This document shows, piece after piece, positions 50,610 through 59,320 of a stretch of 64,000 nucleotides of DNA. Below the pieces are notes generated by a model. The model had not been told where the DNA came from. It saw only the letters and a program-made list of their open reading frames with translations, and ran no database searches. Made by a program: the position numbers and the translations under genes. Numbering within the stretch: position 1 is the stretch's first letter; each line of letters opens with the position of its first letter. The stretch lies in assembly GCF_009760925.1 (NCBI RefSeq), contig NZ_VRLV01000001.1, forward strand, positions 1,178,001 to 1,242,000, in the 5' to 3' direction. This DNA comes from Nonomuraea typhae (GTDB lineage: Bacteria > Actinomycetota > Actinomycetes > Streptosporangiales > Streptosporangiaceae).

Positions 50610-51851
50610 TCAGGACAGTGCGCGGCTCAGCCTCCGCTTGAGCCGCGACAGCGGGCTCGGCTGCTCCGACCCCGGCAGCAGGTCGAGCGCCGCCAGCCGC
50701 TGCTTCTTGAAGTAGCGGCCGCTGCCGTGCGCGCCGATGAACTCCGCCGCGTGCGGGCGCAGGTCCGGATGCGCGTCCGGCTGCATGCAGTACCCCACCG
50801 CGCGCACCACGTCCGCCAGCGGCGGCCGCCCGTCACACAGCAGCGCGTCGACGATCGTGGCCGGCACGCGGTTGCTGTTCTCGTACGGCGTGAGCCGCTC
50901 CAGCACCAGCTCGGTGCCGAAGGCGGCGGCCGGCAGCCCGTAGAAGTGCCGCGCGCTGACCAGCCCGGTCGAGAAGCAGCCGACGACCAGCTCCGGCCGC
51001 AGCGCGGCGAAGCACACCTCGGCCGGGACGCTCTCGTCGGCCACCGACAGCTTCACGCCCAGCGGCTCGGCCGCGGCCCGCAGCAGCCGGGCGTGCCGCC
51101 GCCCGGCGGCCGGGTGCGGCTTGAAGACCACATTGGTGTGACCGAGGTCGGCCAGGGCGCGCAGCATCGACTCGTGCAGCGCCGCCTCCTCCTGCGGGGT
51201 GAGGATCTCCAGCGCCGACAGGTACTGCCCGAGGAGCATCGCCTGCCCGGCCAGCATGTCCGGGGCGGTCCCGGCCACCTGGGTGACCACCTCGAGGAAC
51301 GCCTCGTCGGAGATGGTCGAGGCGGGCACGCCGTACTCACTGAGCAGCATCGGCGTCAGGCCCGGCACCAGGTCCAGGTGGAGCAGGCGGGTGATGCGGC
51401 GGAAGATCTCGGCGGGCAGCGGGTCGCGGGTGGGGCCGTAGCTCATCAGCCCGTCGGCGTAGACGGTGATGGGGCAGTCGCGGATCAGGCCGGCGATCGT
51501 GCGCGCGGGCGCGACCGCGATCGACTCCAGCACCAGCTCCGCGACCTCGTCGAGGCCGAGCCAGGTGCGCAGCAGCCGCTCCAGCATCGGCACCTCGATG
51601 ACCCGCGCCTTCCACGCCGACGGGTGCAGCGGCGCGATCAGGTCGTTCCACGACACCACCTCGTCGAAGCGGGAGCGCAGCACCGCGAAGCCCGGCATGC
51701 GGTCCAGCGGCAGCGCCACCTCGGGCACCGCCGCGTTGTTGGAGACCAGCAGCATGCGCCGGCCCTCGCGCGGGCCGAACGCCCCCTCGTCGATCGCCGC
51801 GGCCAGCGACATCGCGCCGTAGAGCGTGGAGGCGTAGAACACCTGGGTCAT
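50610..51851 (-). CDS. Alpha-2,8-polysialyltransferase-like protein
   Basis: A 413-residue protein resembling the POLYST family: TQVFYASTLYGAMSLAAAIDEG at the N-terminus, TVYADGLMSYGPTRDPLP in the middle, and NVVFKPHPAAGRRHARLL plus VVGCFSTGLVSARHFYG in the C-terminal CMP-sugar domain. It should polymerise CMP-activated nonulosonic acid made by the enzyme at 52869-54917. ATG 51851 is chosen over a Cys-rich upstream extension. It follows the GT2 gene by 40 bp. Confidence 0.82.
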   Translation of the reverse strand: MTQVFYASTLYGAMSLAAAIDEGAFGPREGRRMLLVSNNAAVPEVALPLDRMPGFAVLRSRFDEVVSWNDLIAPLHPSAWKARVIEVPMLERLLRTWLGLDEVAELVLESIAVAPARTIAGLIRDCPITVYADGLMSYGPTRDPLPAEIFRRITRLLHLDLVPGLTPMLLSEYGVPASTISDEAFLEVVTQVAGTAPDMLAGQAMLLGQYLSALEILTPQEEAALHESMLRALADLGHTNVVFKPHPAAGRRHARLLRAAAEPLGVKLSVADESVPAEVCFAALRPELVVGCFSTGLVSARHFYGLPAAAFGTELVLERLTPYENSNRVPATIVDALLCDGRPPLADVVRAVGYCMQPDAHPDLRPHAAEFIGAHGSGRYFKKQRLAALDLLPGSEQPSPLSRLKRRLSRALS

Positions 51852-51891
51852 GAGGCCCCCCTCGTCGGCCGCACGACCTCGGCACGCTCGG

Positions 51892-52869
51892 TCATGTGAG
51901 CTCCTCCCGGTCCCGGCGCAGGCGCACGGACCTGCCGGGCAGTTCTGGGACAAGCGCGCGCAGCACTTCCTCGCGCTCGACGGACATCCGCGCGACCGAC
52001 TCGGCCACGAGGTCGGCGGGCAGCCCGCGCACCATGGCGGCGCCGCGCTCGGTGAAGCGGGCGCGCAGGTCCGGGGTGAAGCGGTCGGCCAGCTCCAGAT
52101 GGTGGGCGAGGAGGGCGCAGAAGTTGCGCACCGCCTTGCCGAGATACTGCGGTTCGAGGTCCTTGAAGACCAGGTCGAAGGCGTCGAAGAAGTGCAGCTG
52201 ACGCTCGTCGCCCACCTGGGTGAGCGAGCCGCTGACCAGCCGCCGGTAGAAGACGCCGGCCATGGAGACCACCGCGAACGTGGCGGCCTCCCGGTGCAGG
52301 CGCCAGATCCACGGCCGGTCCTCGGCGGTGTGCAGCGAGCCGGGGAAGTGCAGCAGGTCGCGCAGCGAGCGCCGGTAGATCCCGGCCCAGGCGTACGGGT
52401 AGTCGACCATTGTCTTGACCTCGGCGGGAAGGATCGCGCTGCGGGGATCGAGCACCATGCCCCTGCGCGCCCAGGGGGCGCGGTGCACGACCCGCTTGCG
52501 GTCCTCGACCTGCACGTGGTCGGCGCGCACGAAGTCGCAGCCCAGGGAGTCGATCGCGCTGACCAGCTCGGCCAGGTACCCCGGGGCCAGCCAGTCGTCG
52601 CCGTCGAGGAACGTGACGTAGCGCCCGGAGGCCGCGGCCAGCCCGGCGTTGCGGGCGTCGGCCAGCCCCACCGGCGTCAGGTGCCGGATCACCGACAGCC
52701 CCGGCACCGCCGCGTCCTCGACGATGGCGCCCGTGCCGTCCACGGAGCCGTCGTCGACCAGGATGAACTCGAAGTCCGGCCGGGCGTTGCGGGCCAGCGA
52801 GGCGAGGGCGTCGGCGATGTACGCCTCGCCGTCGCGGACCGGCACGATCACCGAGAGCATCGCCCCCAT
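51892..52869 (-). CDS. Family 2 glycosyltransferase
   Basis: A 325-residue GT-A transferase with LSVIVPVRDGEAYIADALASL, FILVDDGSVDGTG, ADARNAGLAAASGRYVTFLDGDDWL (metal-binding DGDD) and TAEDRPWIWRL, the catalytic ED region. It lacks transmembrane helices. The start overlaps the stop of the upstream fusion gene by one base (TGATG), so the two are strongly coupled. It probably adds a neutral sugar to the nonulosonate polymer or its primer. Confidence 0.88.
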   Translation of the reverse strand: MGAMLSVIVPVRDGEAYIADALASLARNARPDFEFILVDDGSVDGTGAIVEDAAVPGLSVIRHLTPVGLADARNAGLAAASGRYVTFLDGDDWLAPGYLAELVSAIDSLGCDFVRADHVQVEDRKRVVHRAPWARRGMVLDPRSAILPAEVKTMVDYPYAWAGIYRRSLRDLLHFPGSLHTAEDRPWIWRLHREAATFAVVSMAGVFYRRLVSGSLTQVGDERQLHFFDAFDLVFKDLEPQYLGKAVRNFCALLAHHLELADRFTPDLRARFTERGAAMVRGLPADLVAESVARMSVEREEVLRALVPELPGRSVRLRRDREELT

Positions 52870-54917
52870 CAGACGGTGACGCGGCGCAGCCGGGCCTTGG
52901 GGGCCTCCTCACCGGGGAAGACGCGCTTGACGCCGTCGCCCAGAGCCTGCTCGATGATCCGGATGTCGCGCACCAGGTGCTCCAGGCCCGACGGCTCCAG
53001 GGAGGCGGCGTGGTCGGAGCCCCACATGGTCCGGTCGAGCGTGATGTGCCGCTCCACGGCCACCGCGCCGAGCGTGACCGCGGCCAGCGAGATCTGCAGG
53101 CCGCGCTCGTGGCCGGAGTACCCGACGGGCACGCCGTACCGCTGCTTGAGGGTGGTGATCGTGCGGAGGTTGGCCTCCTCGGGCGGCAGCGGGTAGGTCG
53201 AGGTGGCGTGCATGATGACGAGCTTGCCGGTGCCGAGGATCTCGACCGCCTCGTCGATCTCGCTCAGCGTGGACATGCCGGTGGACAGGATCATCGGCTT
53301 GCCCGTGGCGGCCAGGGCGCGCAGCAGCTCGTGGTCGGCGACGCTGGCCGAGGCGATCTTGTGGACCGGGACGTTCATCTCCTCCAGGAACTCCACGGAG
53401 GGCACGTCCCACGGCGAGGCGAACCACTGGATGCCGCGCTCGTCGCAGTACTTGGAGATCTGGGCGTACTCGTCGTGGCCGAACTCGGTCCGCTCCTTGT
53501 ACTCCAGGTAGGTCATCTCGCCCCACGGCGTCTGCCGGATCTGCGAGCGCTGCTCGACCGGCACGCAGATCGACGGGGTCCGCTTCTGGAACTTCACCGC
53601 CTGGCAACCGGCGTCGGCGGCCACGTCGATGAGCTGGCGGGCCAGGTCGAGATCGCCGTTGTGGTTGATGCCGATCTCGCCGATCACGTACACCGGCTGG
53701 TCGTCGCCGACCATGACGTCCCCGATCGCGACCGGGGTGGTGGCCAGCCGCAGCGCCGCGCGGGGCTGCGACGGCTCGGCCGCGGGCTCGGGGCGCGCCG
53801 CCGACACCCGGTCACACAGCTCGCGTACGGCTCCCGCCCCGCCCGCCCTGGTGAGCACGACCCGCGCCGCGGCCCGGACCTTGGGGTGCGCGTCGGGCAC
53901 CGCGATCGGCCAGCCGACCAGGCCCATGGGACCGAGGTCGTTGACGTCGTTGCCCACATAGGCGACGCGGGCGGGATCGAGGCCCTCGATGGCCAGCCAG
54001 TCGCGCAGCACGGTCGCCTTCTCGGCCAGGCCCTGCAGCACCGGCACGCCGAGCTTGCGGGCCCGGGCGGCCACGACCGGGTTGTGCTCGGTGGACATCA
54101 CCAGCACCTTGACCCCGGAGCGGCGCAGCAGCGAGATGCCCATGCCGTCCGACCGGCTGACCAGGACCATCTCGCGGCCCTCGGAGTCGACGTAGGCGCG
54201 GTCGTCGGTGTGCACGCCGTCGAAGTCGGTGATGACCGCGTCCACGTCGATCGGTTCCGGCGCGTCCACGAAGGGGGCGAGCGCGCGCACGATCTCCAGG
54301 TCCGCGGGGGTGTCCACCTCGACCGCGTGGGTGGGGGAGACCGGCTGGACGGCGACCTCGCCGAAGAAGCGGTGGCCGTGCTCGCGCAGCCCGGAGGCGC
54401 GCATCACGTAGAAGGCGCCGGTCTCGCGGTACTGCGGGTCGAGCTCCTGGCGGGGCAGGCGGACCGAGCGGTCGTGGTTGATGCCGACGCCCGCGGCGTC
54501 CCACAGGAACTCGTGGGTGGCGGTGGCGGAGAAGACCGCGTCGGCCGTGCCGTCCAGCACCTTGGCGATGGCCGCGTCGAGGTCGGCCGGGTCGATGAAG
54601 GCGCTGGTGCACTGGACCAGCAGCACGACCTCCGGCTCACCCTCGCCCGCGTCGAGCGCGTGAAGCACCGCTGACTCGCTGGAGGCGCTGGGGCCGCTCA
54701 GCTCGGCCGGGCGGTCCACGACCTCGGCCCCGGCCTCGCGTGCGGCCGTCGCGATCCCGTCATGGTCGGTGCTGACCACGACCCGGTCGATCAGCTCCGC
54801 CCGGACGCAGGCCCGGACGGCTCTGGTGACCAGCGGGATCCCGCCCACCGGAGCGAGGTTCTTCAGGGGTACGCCCACAGAACCTCCGCGGGCGGGAATG
54901 ACGGCCAGGACTCGCAA
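52869..54917 (-). CDS. Three-domain nonulosonate enzyme: CMP-synthetase, HAD phosphatase and NeuB/NANS-like synthase
   Basis: A 682-residue fusion. Residues 1-215 are a CMP-acylneuraminate cytidylyltransferase (IPARGGSVGVPLKN, VVVSTDHDGIA, ETGAFYVMR). Residues 225-370 are a KdsC-like HAD phosphatase with nucleophile motif DFDGVHTD (231-238) and GNDVND (322-327). After a Pro/Ala linker, 400-682 is a NeuB-type synthase (IGEIGINHNG, AVKFQKRTP, GYSGHE at 599-604, ERHITLD with H624, GSDHAASLEP). The C-terminal SAF domain of NeuB is missing. GYSGHE and the HITLD...GSDH...ASLEP stretch look more like vertebrate NANS, a 9-phosphate synthase, than bacterial NeuB. The enzyme could thus condense a hexose(amine)-6-phosphate with PEP, dephosphorylate and activate the product. 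The start is TTG 54917 after GAGGAG. First gene of the operon. Confidence 0.88.
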   Translation of the reverse strand: MRVLAVIPARGGSVGVPLKNLAPVGGIPLVTRAVRACVRAELIDRVVVSTDHDGIATAAREAGAEVVDRPAELSGPSASSESAVLHALDAGEGEPEVVLLVQCTSAFIDPADLDAAIAKVLDGTADAVFSATATHEFLWDAAGVGINHDRSVRLPRQELDPQYRETGAFYVMRASGLREHGHRFFGEVAVQPVSPTHAVEVDTPADLEIVRALAPFVDAPEPIDVDAVITDFDGVHTDDRAYVDSEGREMVLVSRSDGMGISLLRRSGVKVLVMSTEHNPVVAARARKLGVPVLQGLAEKATVLRDWLAIEGLDPARVAYVGNDVNDLGPMGLVGWPIAVPDAHPKVRAAARVVLTRAGGAGAVRELCDRVSAARPEPAAEPSQPRAALRLATTPVAIGDVMVGDDQPVYVIGEIGINHNGDLDLARQLIDVAADAGCQAVKFQKRTPSICVPVEQRSQIRQTPWGEMTYLEYKERTEFGHDEYAQISKYCDERGIQWFASPWDVPSVEFLEEMNVPVHKIASASVADHELLRALAATGKPMILSTGMSTLSEIDEAVEILGTGKLVIMHATSTYPLPPEEANLRTITTLKQRYGVPVGYSGHERGLQISLAAVTLGAVAVERHITLDRTMWGSDHAASLEPSGLEHLVRDIRIIEQALGDGVKRVFPGEEAPKARLRRVTV

Positions 54918-54977
54918 GGTGACTCCTCGAAATGGGTAGGTGCCACCCGAAGCTAGGCCCCGGAATTGAACCCTCGA

Positions 54978-55643
54978 TTAACTGCGGGGTGTCATCCGGT
55001 AGAGAAGTTCTGGCCTTCCGACAGCTCCGTACTGCGGCAGCCGTACCGCTGATCCGATTTCCACCAGATACTCCAGGTATCTGCGGGCGGTCACCCGGGA
55101 CATTCCGGTGGCCGAACCCACTGCCTGCGCGGACATGCCCGCTTCTGCCGAACGCAGCTTCGCCGCGATCGCGTCCAGGGTGTCCTGTTGCATGCCCTTG
55201 GGCAGACTCGAACTGCCGCGCAGCGTTCCCAGCACGCGATCTACGTCGCCTTGGCCGATGATTTGCCCGGCGTCTTCGCGAAATCTTGCGTACCTCTTGA
55301 GTTTCTCCTGAAGGGCGGAGAAGGTGAACGGCTTGAGAAGGTACTGCGAGATGCCGAGCGAGACCGCCGAGCGCACCATCGCCAGGTCGCGCGCGGAGGT
55401 CACGGCGATGACGTCGCACATCAGCCCGCCCGCGCGGACGGCCCGGCAGACCTCCAGGCCGTGCATGTCGGGCAGGTAGAGGTCGAGCAGGATGAGGTCC
55501 ACCGGAGTGCCGCGCAGGAACCGCAGGGCCTCGCCCCCCGAGCGCACCACGCCGGCCACCGTGAAGCCGGGCACCCGCTCGACGTAGATGCGGTTGGCCT
55601 CGGCGGTGATCTCCTCGTCCTCGACGACCAGGACGGAGATCAC
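54978..55643 (-). CDS. CitB/DctR-type response regulator
   Basis: A 221-residue regulator. The receiver has EDE (8-10 region), D54 in LILLDLYLPDMHG and the lysine in YLLKPFT. The C-terminal half carries a helix-turn-helix (GMSAQAVGSATGMSRVTARRYLEYLVEIG), as in DcuR/CitB/MalR. GTG 55643 overlaps the kinase stop by 4 nt. It probably activates the divergent dctA gene beyond the kinase. Confidence 0.92.
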   Translation of the reverse strand: MISVLVVEDEEITAEANRIYVERVPGFTVAGVVRSGGEALRFLRGTPVDLILLDLYLPDMHGLEVCRAVRAGGLMCDVIAVTSARDLAMVRSAVSLGISQYLLKPFTFSALQEKLKRYARFREDAGQIIGQGDVDRVLGTLRGSSSLPKGMQQDTLDAIAAKLRSAEAGMSAQAVGSATGMSRVTARRYLEYLVEIGSAVRLPQYGAVGRPELLYRMTPRS

Positions 55644-57091
55644 GGCAGCCGCACCGTGAAGGCCGAGCCGTCCACCTCGATGCGCCCGCCCAGGCGGCGC
55701 ACCGCCTGGCCCACCAGCGCCAGCCCGAGGCCCCGGCCGTCGCCCTTGGTCGTCCACCCCTTGCCGAAGGCGCCCGGGTCGGGCAGCCCCGGCCCGTCGT
55801 CGCTGACCCGGATCAGGGTCCCGTCCGGCTCCGTGCGCACCACCACCTCCACCCGCGAGGCCACCTCGATGGCGTTGTCCAGCAGATTGCCGACGATCGT
55901 CACGAGATCGCGCGGGGCCACGTCCACGTCGTCGAGCCGGCTGTCCTCGCTGATCACCAGCTCGACGCCGCGCTCGCCCGCCTGCGCGCTCTTGCCCAGC
56001 AGCAGCGCCGCCAGCACCGGCTCGCGCACCGAGCCCACGACCCGGTCGGTCAGCTGCTGGGCCGAGCGCAGCTCCGCCGTGCCGAAGGCCACCGCCTGCT
56101 CGGTCCGCCCCAGCTCGACCAGCGTGATCACCGTGTGCAGGCGGTTGGCCGCCTCGTGCGCCGCCGCGCGCAGCGACTCGGCGAACCCGCGCTCGGCGTC
56201 GAGCTGACCGGCCAGCGCCTGCAGCTCGGTGCGATCGCGCACGGTCACCACCTGGCCCAGCTCACTGGGCGTGCTGCTGACCTGCAGCACCCGGTCGCCG
56301 ACGACGTGCACGCGGTCGTCGCCCAGCTCCGGCGCGGGCCGCCCCTCGGCGTCCGGCGGCAGGGCCAGCAGCGTGCGGGCGGCGTCGTTGCACAGCGTCA
56401 GCGTCCCGTCCCTGCCCACGAGCAGCAGCCCTTCCCGTACGGCGTGCAGGACGGCCTCGTGGTGGGCATGGATGCGCCCGAGCTCCACCGGCCCGAGGCC
56501 GTGGGTCTGGCGGCGCAGCCGTACCGTCACCAGCCAGGTGCCGGCGCCGCCGGCGGCCAGCGCGAGCAGGGCGACCAGCGAGCCCCACATGAGCTGGTCG
56601 TACAGGCGGGCGGTGATGCGGTTGACCGTGATGCCCGCGCTGACCAGGGCCGTGACCCGGCCGTCGCGCACGACGGGGGAGACGGCGCGCATGGAGTCGC
56701 CCAGCGTGCCCTTGTAGGTCTCGGTGAACGTCTCGCCGCGCTGCGCCGGTTCGATGTGGCCCAGGAAGCGTTTGCCGATCTCCTTGGGATTCGGATGGGT
56801 GTAGCGGATGCCGTCCGCGTTCATGATGGTCACGAAGTCGACGCCCGTCGCGTGGCGCACCCCCTCGGCGTAGGGCTGCAGCGGGATCGTCGGGTTCTTC
56901 ACGGTGAGGCCGGACAGGACCTCGGGAGAGGCCGCCACGGTCTTCGCGACCGCCACGGCCGTGCTCGCCGCCTCGTCGTTGAGCAGTTCGTGCGCCTGCA
57001 CCAGCGCGAGCACGCTCCCGCCCGTCACGGTGACGGTGACCACCGCCAGCTGCAGCAGGAGCATCTGACCTGCCAGGCTCCAGCGCCGCAT
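55640..57091 (-). CDS. DctS/DcuS/CitA-type sensor histidine kinase
   Basis: A 483-residue membrane kinase. Two helices (about 8-30 and 168-190) flank a Cache-type sensor domain with RYTHPNPKEIGKRF, the dicarboxylate/citrate-sensing motif of the family. A PAS domain (about 205-290) follows. The phospho-acceptor is in AHEAANRLHT (H312), the form used by this family, and NLLDNAIE, DDGPGLP and GRGLGLALV bind ATP. It is divergent from dctA, which points to C4-dicarboxylate sensing. Confidence 0.92.
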   Translation of the reverse strand: MRRWSLAGQMLLLQLAVVTVTVTGGSVLALVQAHELLNDEAASTAVAVAKTVAASPEVLSGLTVKNPTIPLQPYAEGVRHATGVDFVTIMNADGIRYTHPNPKEIGKRFLGHIEPAQRGETFTETYKGTLGDSMRAVSPVVRDGRVTALVSAGITVNRITARLYDQLMWGSLVALLALAAGGAGTWLVTVRLRRQTHGLGPVELGRIHAHHEAVLHAVREGLLLVGRDGTLTLCNDAARTLLALPPDAEGRPAPELGDDRVHVVGDRVLQVSSTPSELGQVVTVRDRTELQALAGQLDAERGFAESLRAAAHEAANRLHTVITLVELGRTEQAVAFGTAELRSAQQLTDRVVGSVREPVLAALLLGKSAQAGERGVELVISEDSRLDDVDVAPRDLVTIVGNLLDNAIEVASRVEVVVRTEPDGTLIRVSDDGPGLPDPGAFGKGWTTKGDGRGLGLALVGQAVRRLGGRIEVDGSAFTVRLP

Positions 57092-57125
57092 CGGGGCCCT
57101 CCCGGTTTACGTAATGAACGAAATC

Positions 57126-57139
57126 GTGACCTGGGTCAC
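57126..57139. promoter_or_regulatory. CRP/FNR-like palindrome between the kinase gene and dctA
   Basis: GTGACCTGGGTCAC is a perfect dyad fitting GTGA-N6-TCAC, the half-site pattern of CRP-family proteins. It lies 55 bp upstream of dctA and 35 bp upstream of the divergent kinase gene. Confidence 0.5.
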
Positions 57140-57193
57140 TCTGCAGCGCATATTCGCACAACCAGAACCTGCCTCCAAAGCCGGAGACCTCCC

Positions 57194-58522
57194 ATGCGTG
57201 ATCGAACTCGCTACCTCTACCTGGCCGTCATCGTGGCGGTGCTGCTCGGCATCGCCGTCGGCTTCATCTGGCCGGATGCCGGCAAGGCGCTCAAACCCCT
57301 GGGCACGGGCTTCGTCAACCTGATCAAGATGATGATCAGCCCGATCATCTTCTGCACGATCGTGCTGGGCGTGGGCTCGGTGACCAAGGCGGCCAAGGTC
57401 GGCAGGGTCGGCGGCCTGGCGCTGGGCTACTTCATCGCCATGTCCACCGTCGCCCTCGTCATCGGCCTGGTCGTGGGCAACCTGCTGGACCCGGGCGCCG
57501 GGCTGCAGATCACCGACGCCGCCCGGCAGGCGGCGGGGGAGGAGGCGGCCAAGGGCGGGGAGGCGAGCACGGTGGACTTCCTGCTGGGGATCATCCCGGC
57601 CACGCTCGTGTCGGCCTTCACCGAGGGCCAGGTGCTCCAGACGCTGCTGGTGGCGCTGCTGTGCGGCTTCGCCCTGCAGGCGATGGGCGCCAAGGCGGCA
57701 CCCATCCTCAACGGCATCGGGCACATCCAGCGGCTCGTGTTCCGCGTCCTGGCCATGATCATGTGGGCCGCGCCGGTGGGCGCCTTCGGCGCGATCGCCG
57801 CGGTGGTCGGCTCGACCGGGATCAAGGCGCTGCAGTCGCTGGCCGTCATCATGATCGGCTTCTACGTCACCTGCCTGCTCTTCGTCGGCCTGGTGCTCGG
57901 GCCGCTGCTGTGGCTGGTCGCCCGGATCAACCTGTGGTCGCTGCTGCGCTACCTCGGCCGGGAGTTCCTGCTGATCCTGTCCACCTCGTCCTCGGAGTCG
58001 GCGCTGCCGCGCCTCATCGCGAAGATGGAGCACCTGGGCGTCAGCCGTCCGGTCGTGGGCATCACGGTGCCCACCGGATACTCCTTCAACCTGGACGGCA
58101 CCGCCATCTATCTGACGATGGCCACGCTCTTCGTCGCCTCGGCCACCGGGGCGCCCCTGGGGCTTGGGGAGCAGATCTCGCTGCTGCTGTTCATGATCAT
58201 CGCCTCGAAGGGCGCGGCGGGCGTCACCGGGGCGGGCCTGGCCACGCTCGCGGGCGGGCTGCAGTCGCACCGGCCGGAGCTGGTGGACGGGGTCGGCCTC
58301 ATCGTGGGCATCGACCGCTTCATGTCCGAGGCGCGGGCGCTGACGAACTTCGCCGGCAACGCGGTGGCGACCGTGCTGGTGGGCACCTGGACCAAGGAGT
58401 TCGACCGGGACCGTGCCCAGGAGGTGCTGGCCGGGCGGGCGCCGTTCGACGAGGCCACGCTGCTGGACGAGGACGGGGACGGGGGCAAGCCGAGGCCCAA
58501 GGAGATGGCGCCGGTCGGCTGA
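57194..58522 (+). CDS. dctA: C4-dicarboxylate:cation symporter DctA
   Basis: A 442-residue member of the DAACS (glutamate/dicarboxylate) family. IKMMISPIIFCTIVLGVGS, LSTSSSESALPRLI (the re-entrant serine-rich loop), GYSFNLDGTAIYLTMATLFVA and NFAGNAVATVLV are diagnostic. It imports succinate, malate or fumarate with protons or sodium. GGAG precedes ATG 57194. The neighbouring DctS/DctR-like system supports the substrate class. Confidence 0.93.
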   Translation: MRDRTRYLYLAVIVAVLLGIAVGFIWPDAGKALKPLGTGFVNLIKMMISPIIFCTIVLGVGSVTKAAKVGRVGGLALGYFIAMSTVALVIGLVVGNLLDPGAGLQITDAARQAAGEEAAKGGEASTVDFLLGIIPATLVSAFTEGQVLQTLLVALLCGFALQAMGAKAAPILNGIGHIQRLVFRVLAMIMWAAPVGAFGAIAAVVGSTGIKALQSLAVIMIGFYVTCLLFVGLVLGPLLWLVARINLWSLLRYLGREFLLILSTSSSESALPRLIAKMEHLGVSRPVVGITVPTGYSFNLDGTAIYLTMATLFVASATGAPLGLGEQISLLLFMIIASKGAAGVTGAGLATLAGGLQSHRPELVDGVGLIVGIDRFMSEARALTNFAGNAVATVLVGTWTKEFDRDRAQEVLAGRAPFDEATLLDEDGDGGKPRPKEMAPVG

Positions 58523-58525
58523 GGC

Positions 58526-59320
58526 TCACCAGGGTTTGCGGCCGATGCCCGCGTACCCCATCCTGGCCGGATCCACATCCGGGACCATCGTGTCCTCCGG
58601 GCCGGTGAACGGCCACGCGGTGTCCAGGCCCGGCGGGAGGAGCTCGAAGTCGCCGAAGAACGACTCGATCTCCGCGCCGGGCCCAGGGTCAAAAGATGCG
58701 CCGGCGCTGCGGTAGAGCTCGATGGTACGGCCGGCCCGCTCGTCGGCGCCGATGTGGGTCAGCGCGAGGAAGCTGCCCGGCGCCAGCGCCTCCCGGTAGT
58801 CGCGGACGAAGTCACGGGGATCGCCGGAGTCCGGGATCAGATGCAGGAAGAACAGCATGAGCACCGCGACCGGCCGGTCGAAGTCGATGAGCGCCCGCAC
58901 CTCCGGGTCCTGCAGCACACGCTCGGGGGCGCGGGCGTCGGCCTCCAGCATCAGCACGCGCCCGGGGTCGGCCAGCAGCGCCCGGCCGTGCGCGCACACG
59001 GCGGGGTCGTTGTCGACGTAGACCACTTTGGACTCGGGTGCGTGACGGTGGGCCACCTCGTGCACGTTCTCCCGCGCCGGCAGCCCGGAGCCGAGGTCGA
59101 TGAACTGCCTGATCCCCTGCTCGACGAGGTAACGCACGACCCGGCCGAGAAACAGCCGGTTCTGCTGCGCCCCCTCACGCGCCTTGGGCAGGACGTTCAG
59201 CACCATGTCGGCTAACTCCCTGTCGGCGGGGAAGTTGTCCGTCCCGCCGAGGAAGTAGTCGTACATCCGGGCCGCGTTCGGGACCCTCGGGTCGACGCCC
59301 TGGGGAGCCTGATCGGTCAT
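58526..59320 (-). CDS. S-adenosylmethionine-dependent methyltransferase (PF04672/DUF574 type)
   Basis: A 264-residue protein of the actinomycete SAM-methyltransferase family once called DUF574: VPNAARMYDYFLGGTDNFPADR at the N-terminus, FIDLGSGLPARENVHEVAH, VVYVDNDPAVCAH and a DRPVAVLMLFFLHLIPD segment are diagnostic. The substrate is unknown. ATG 59320 is chosen; GTG 59326 would add two residues. It converges with dctA, with only 3 bp between stop codons. Confidence 0.88.
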   Translation of the reverse strand: MTDQAPQGVDPRVPNAARMYDYFLGGTDNFPADRELADMVLNVLPKAREGAQQNRLFLGRVVRYLVEQGIRQFIDLGSGLPARENVHEVAHRHAPESKVVYVDNDPAVCAHGRALLADPGRVLMLEADARAPERVLQDPEVRALIDFDRPVAVLMLFFLHLIPDSGDPRDFVRDYREALAPGSFLALTHIGADERAGRTIELYRSAGASFDPGPGAEIESFFGDFELLPPGLDTAWPFTGPEDTMVPDVDPARMGYAGIGRKPW

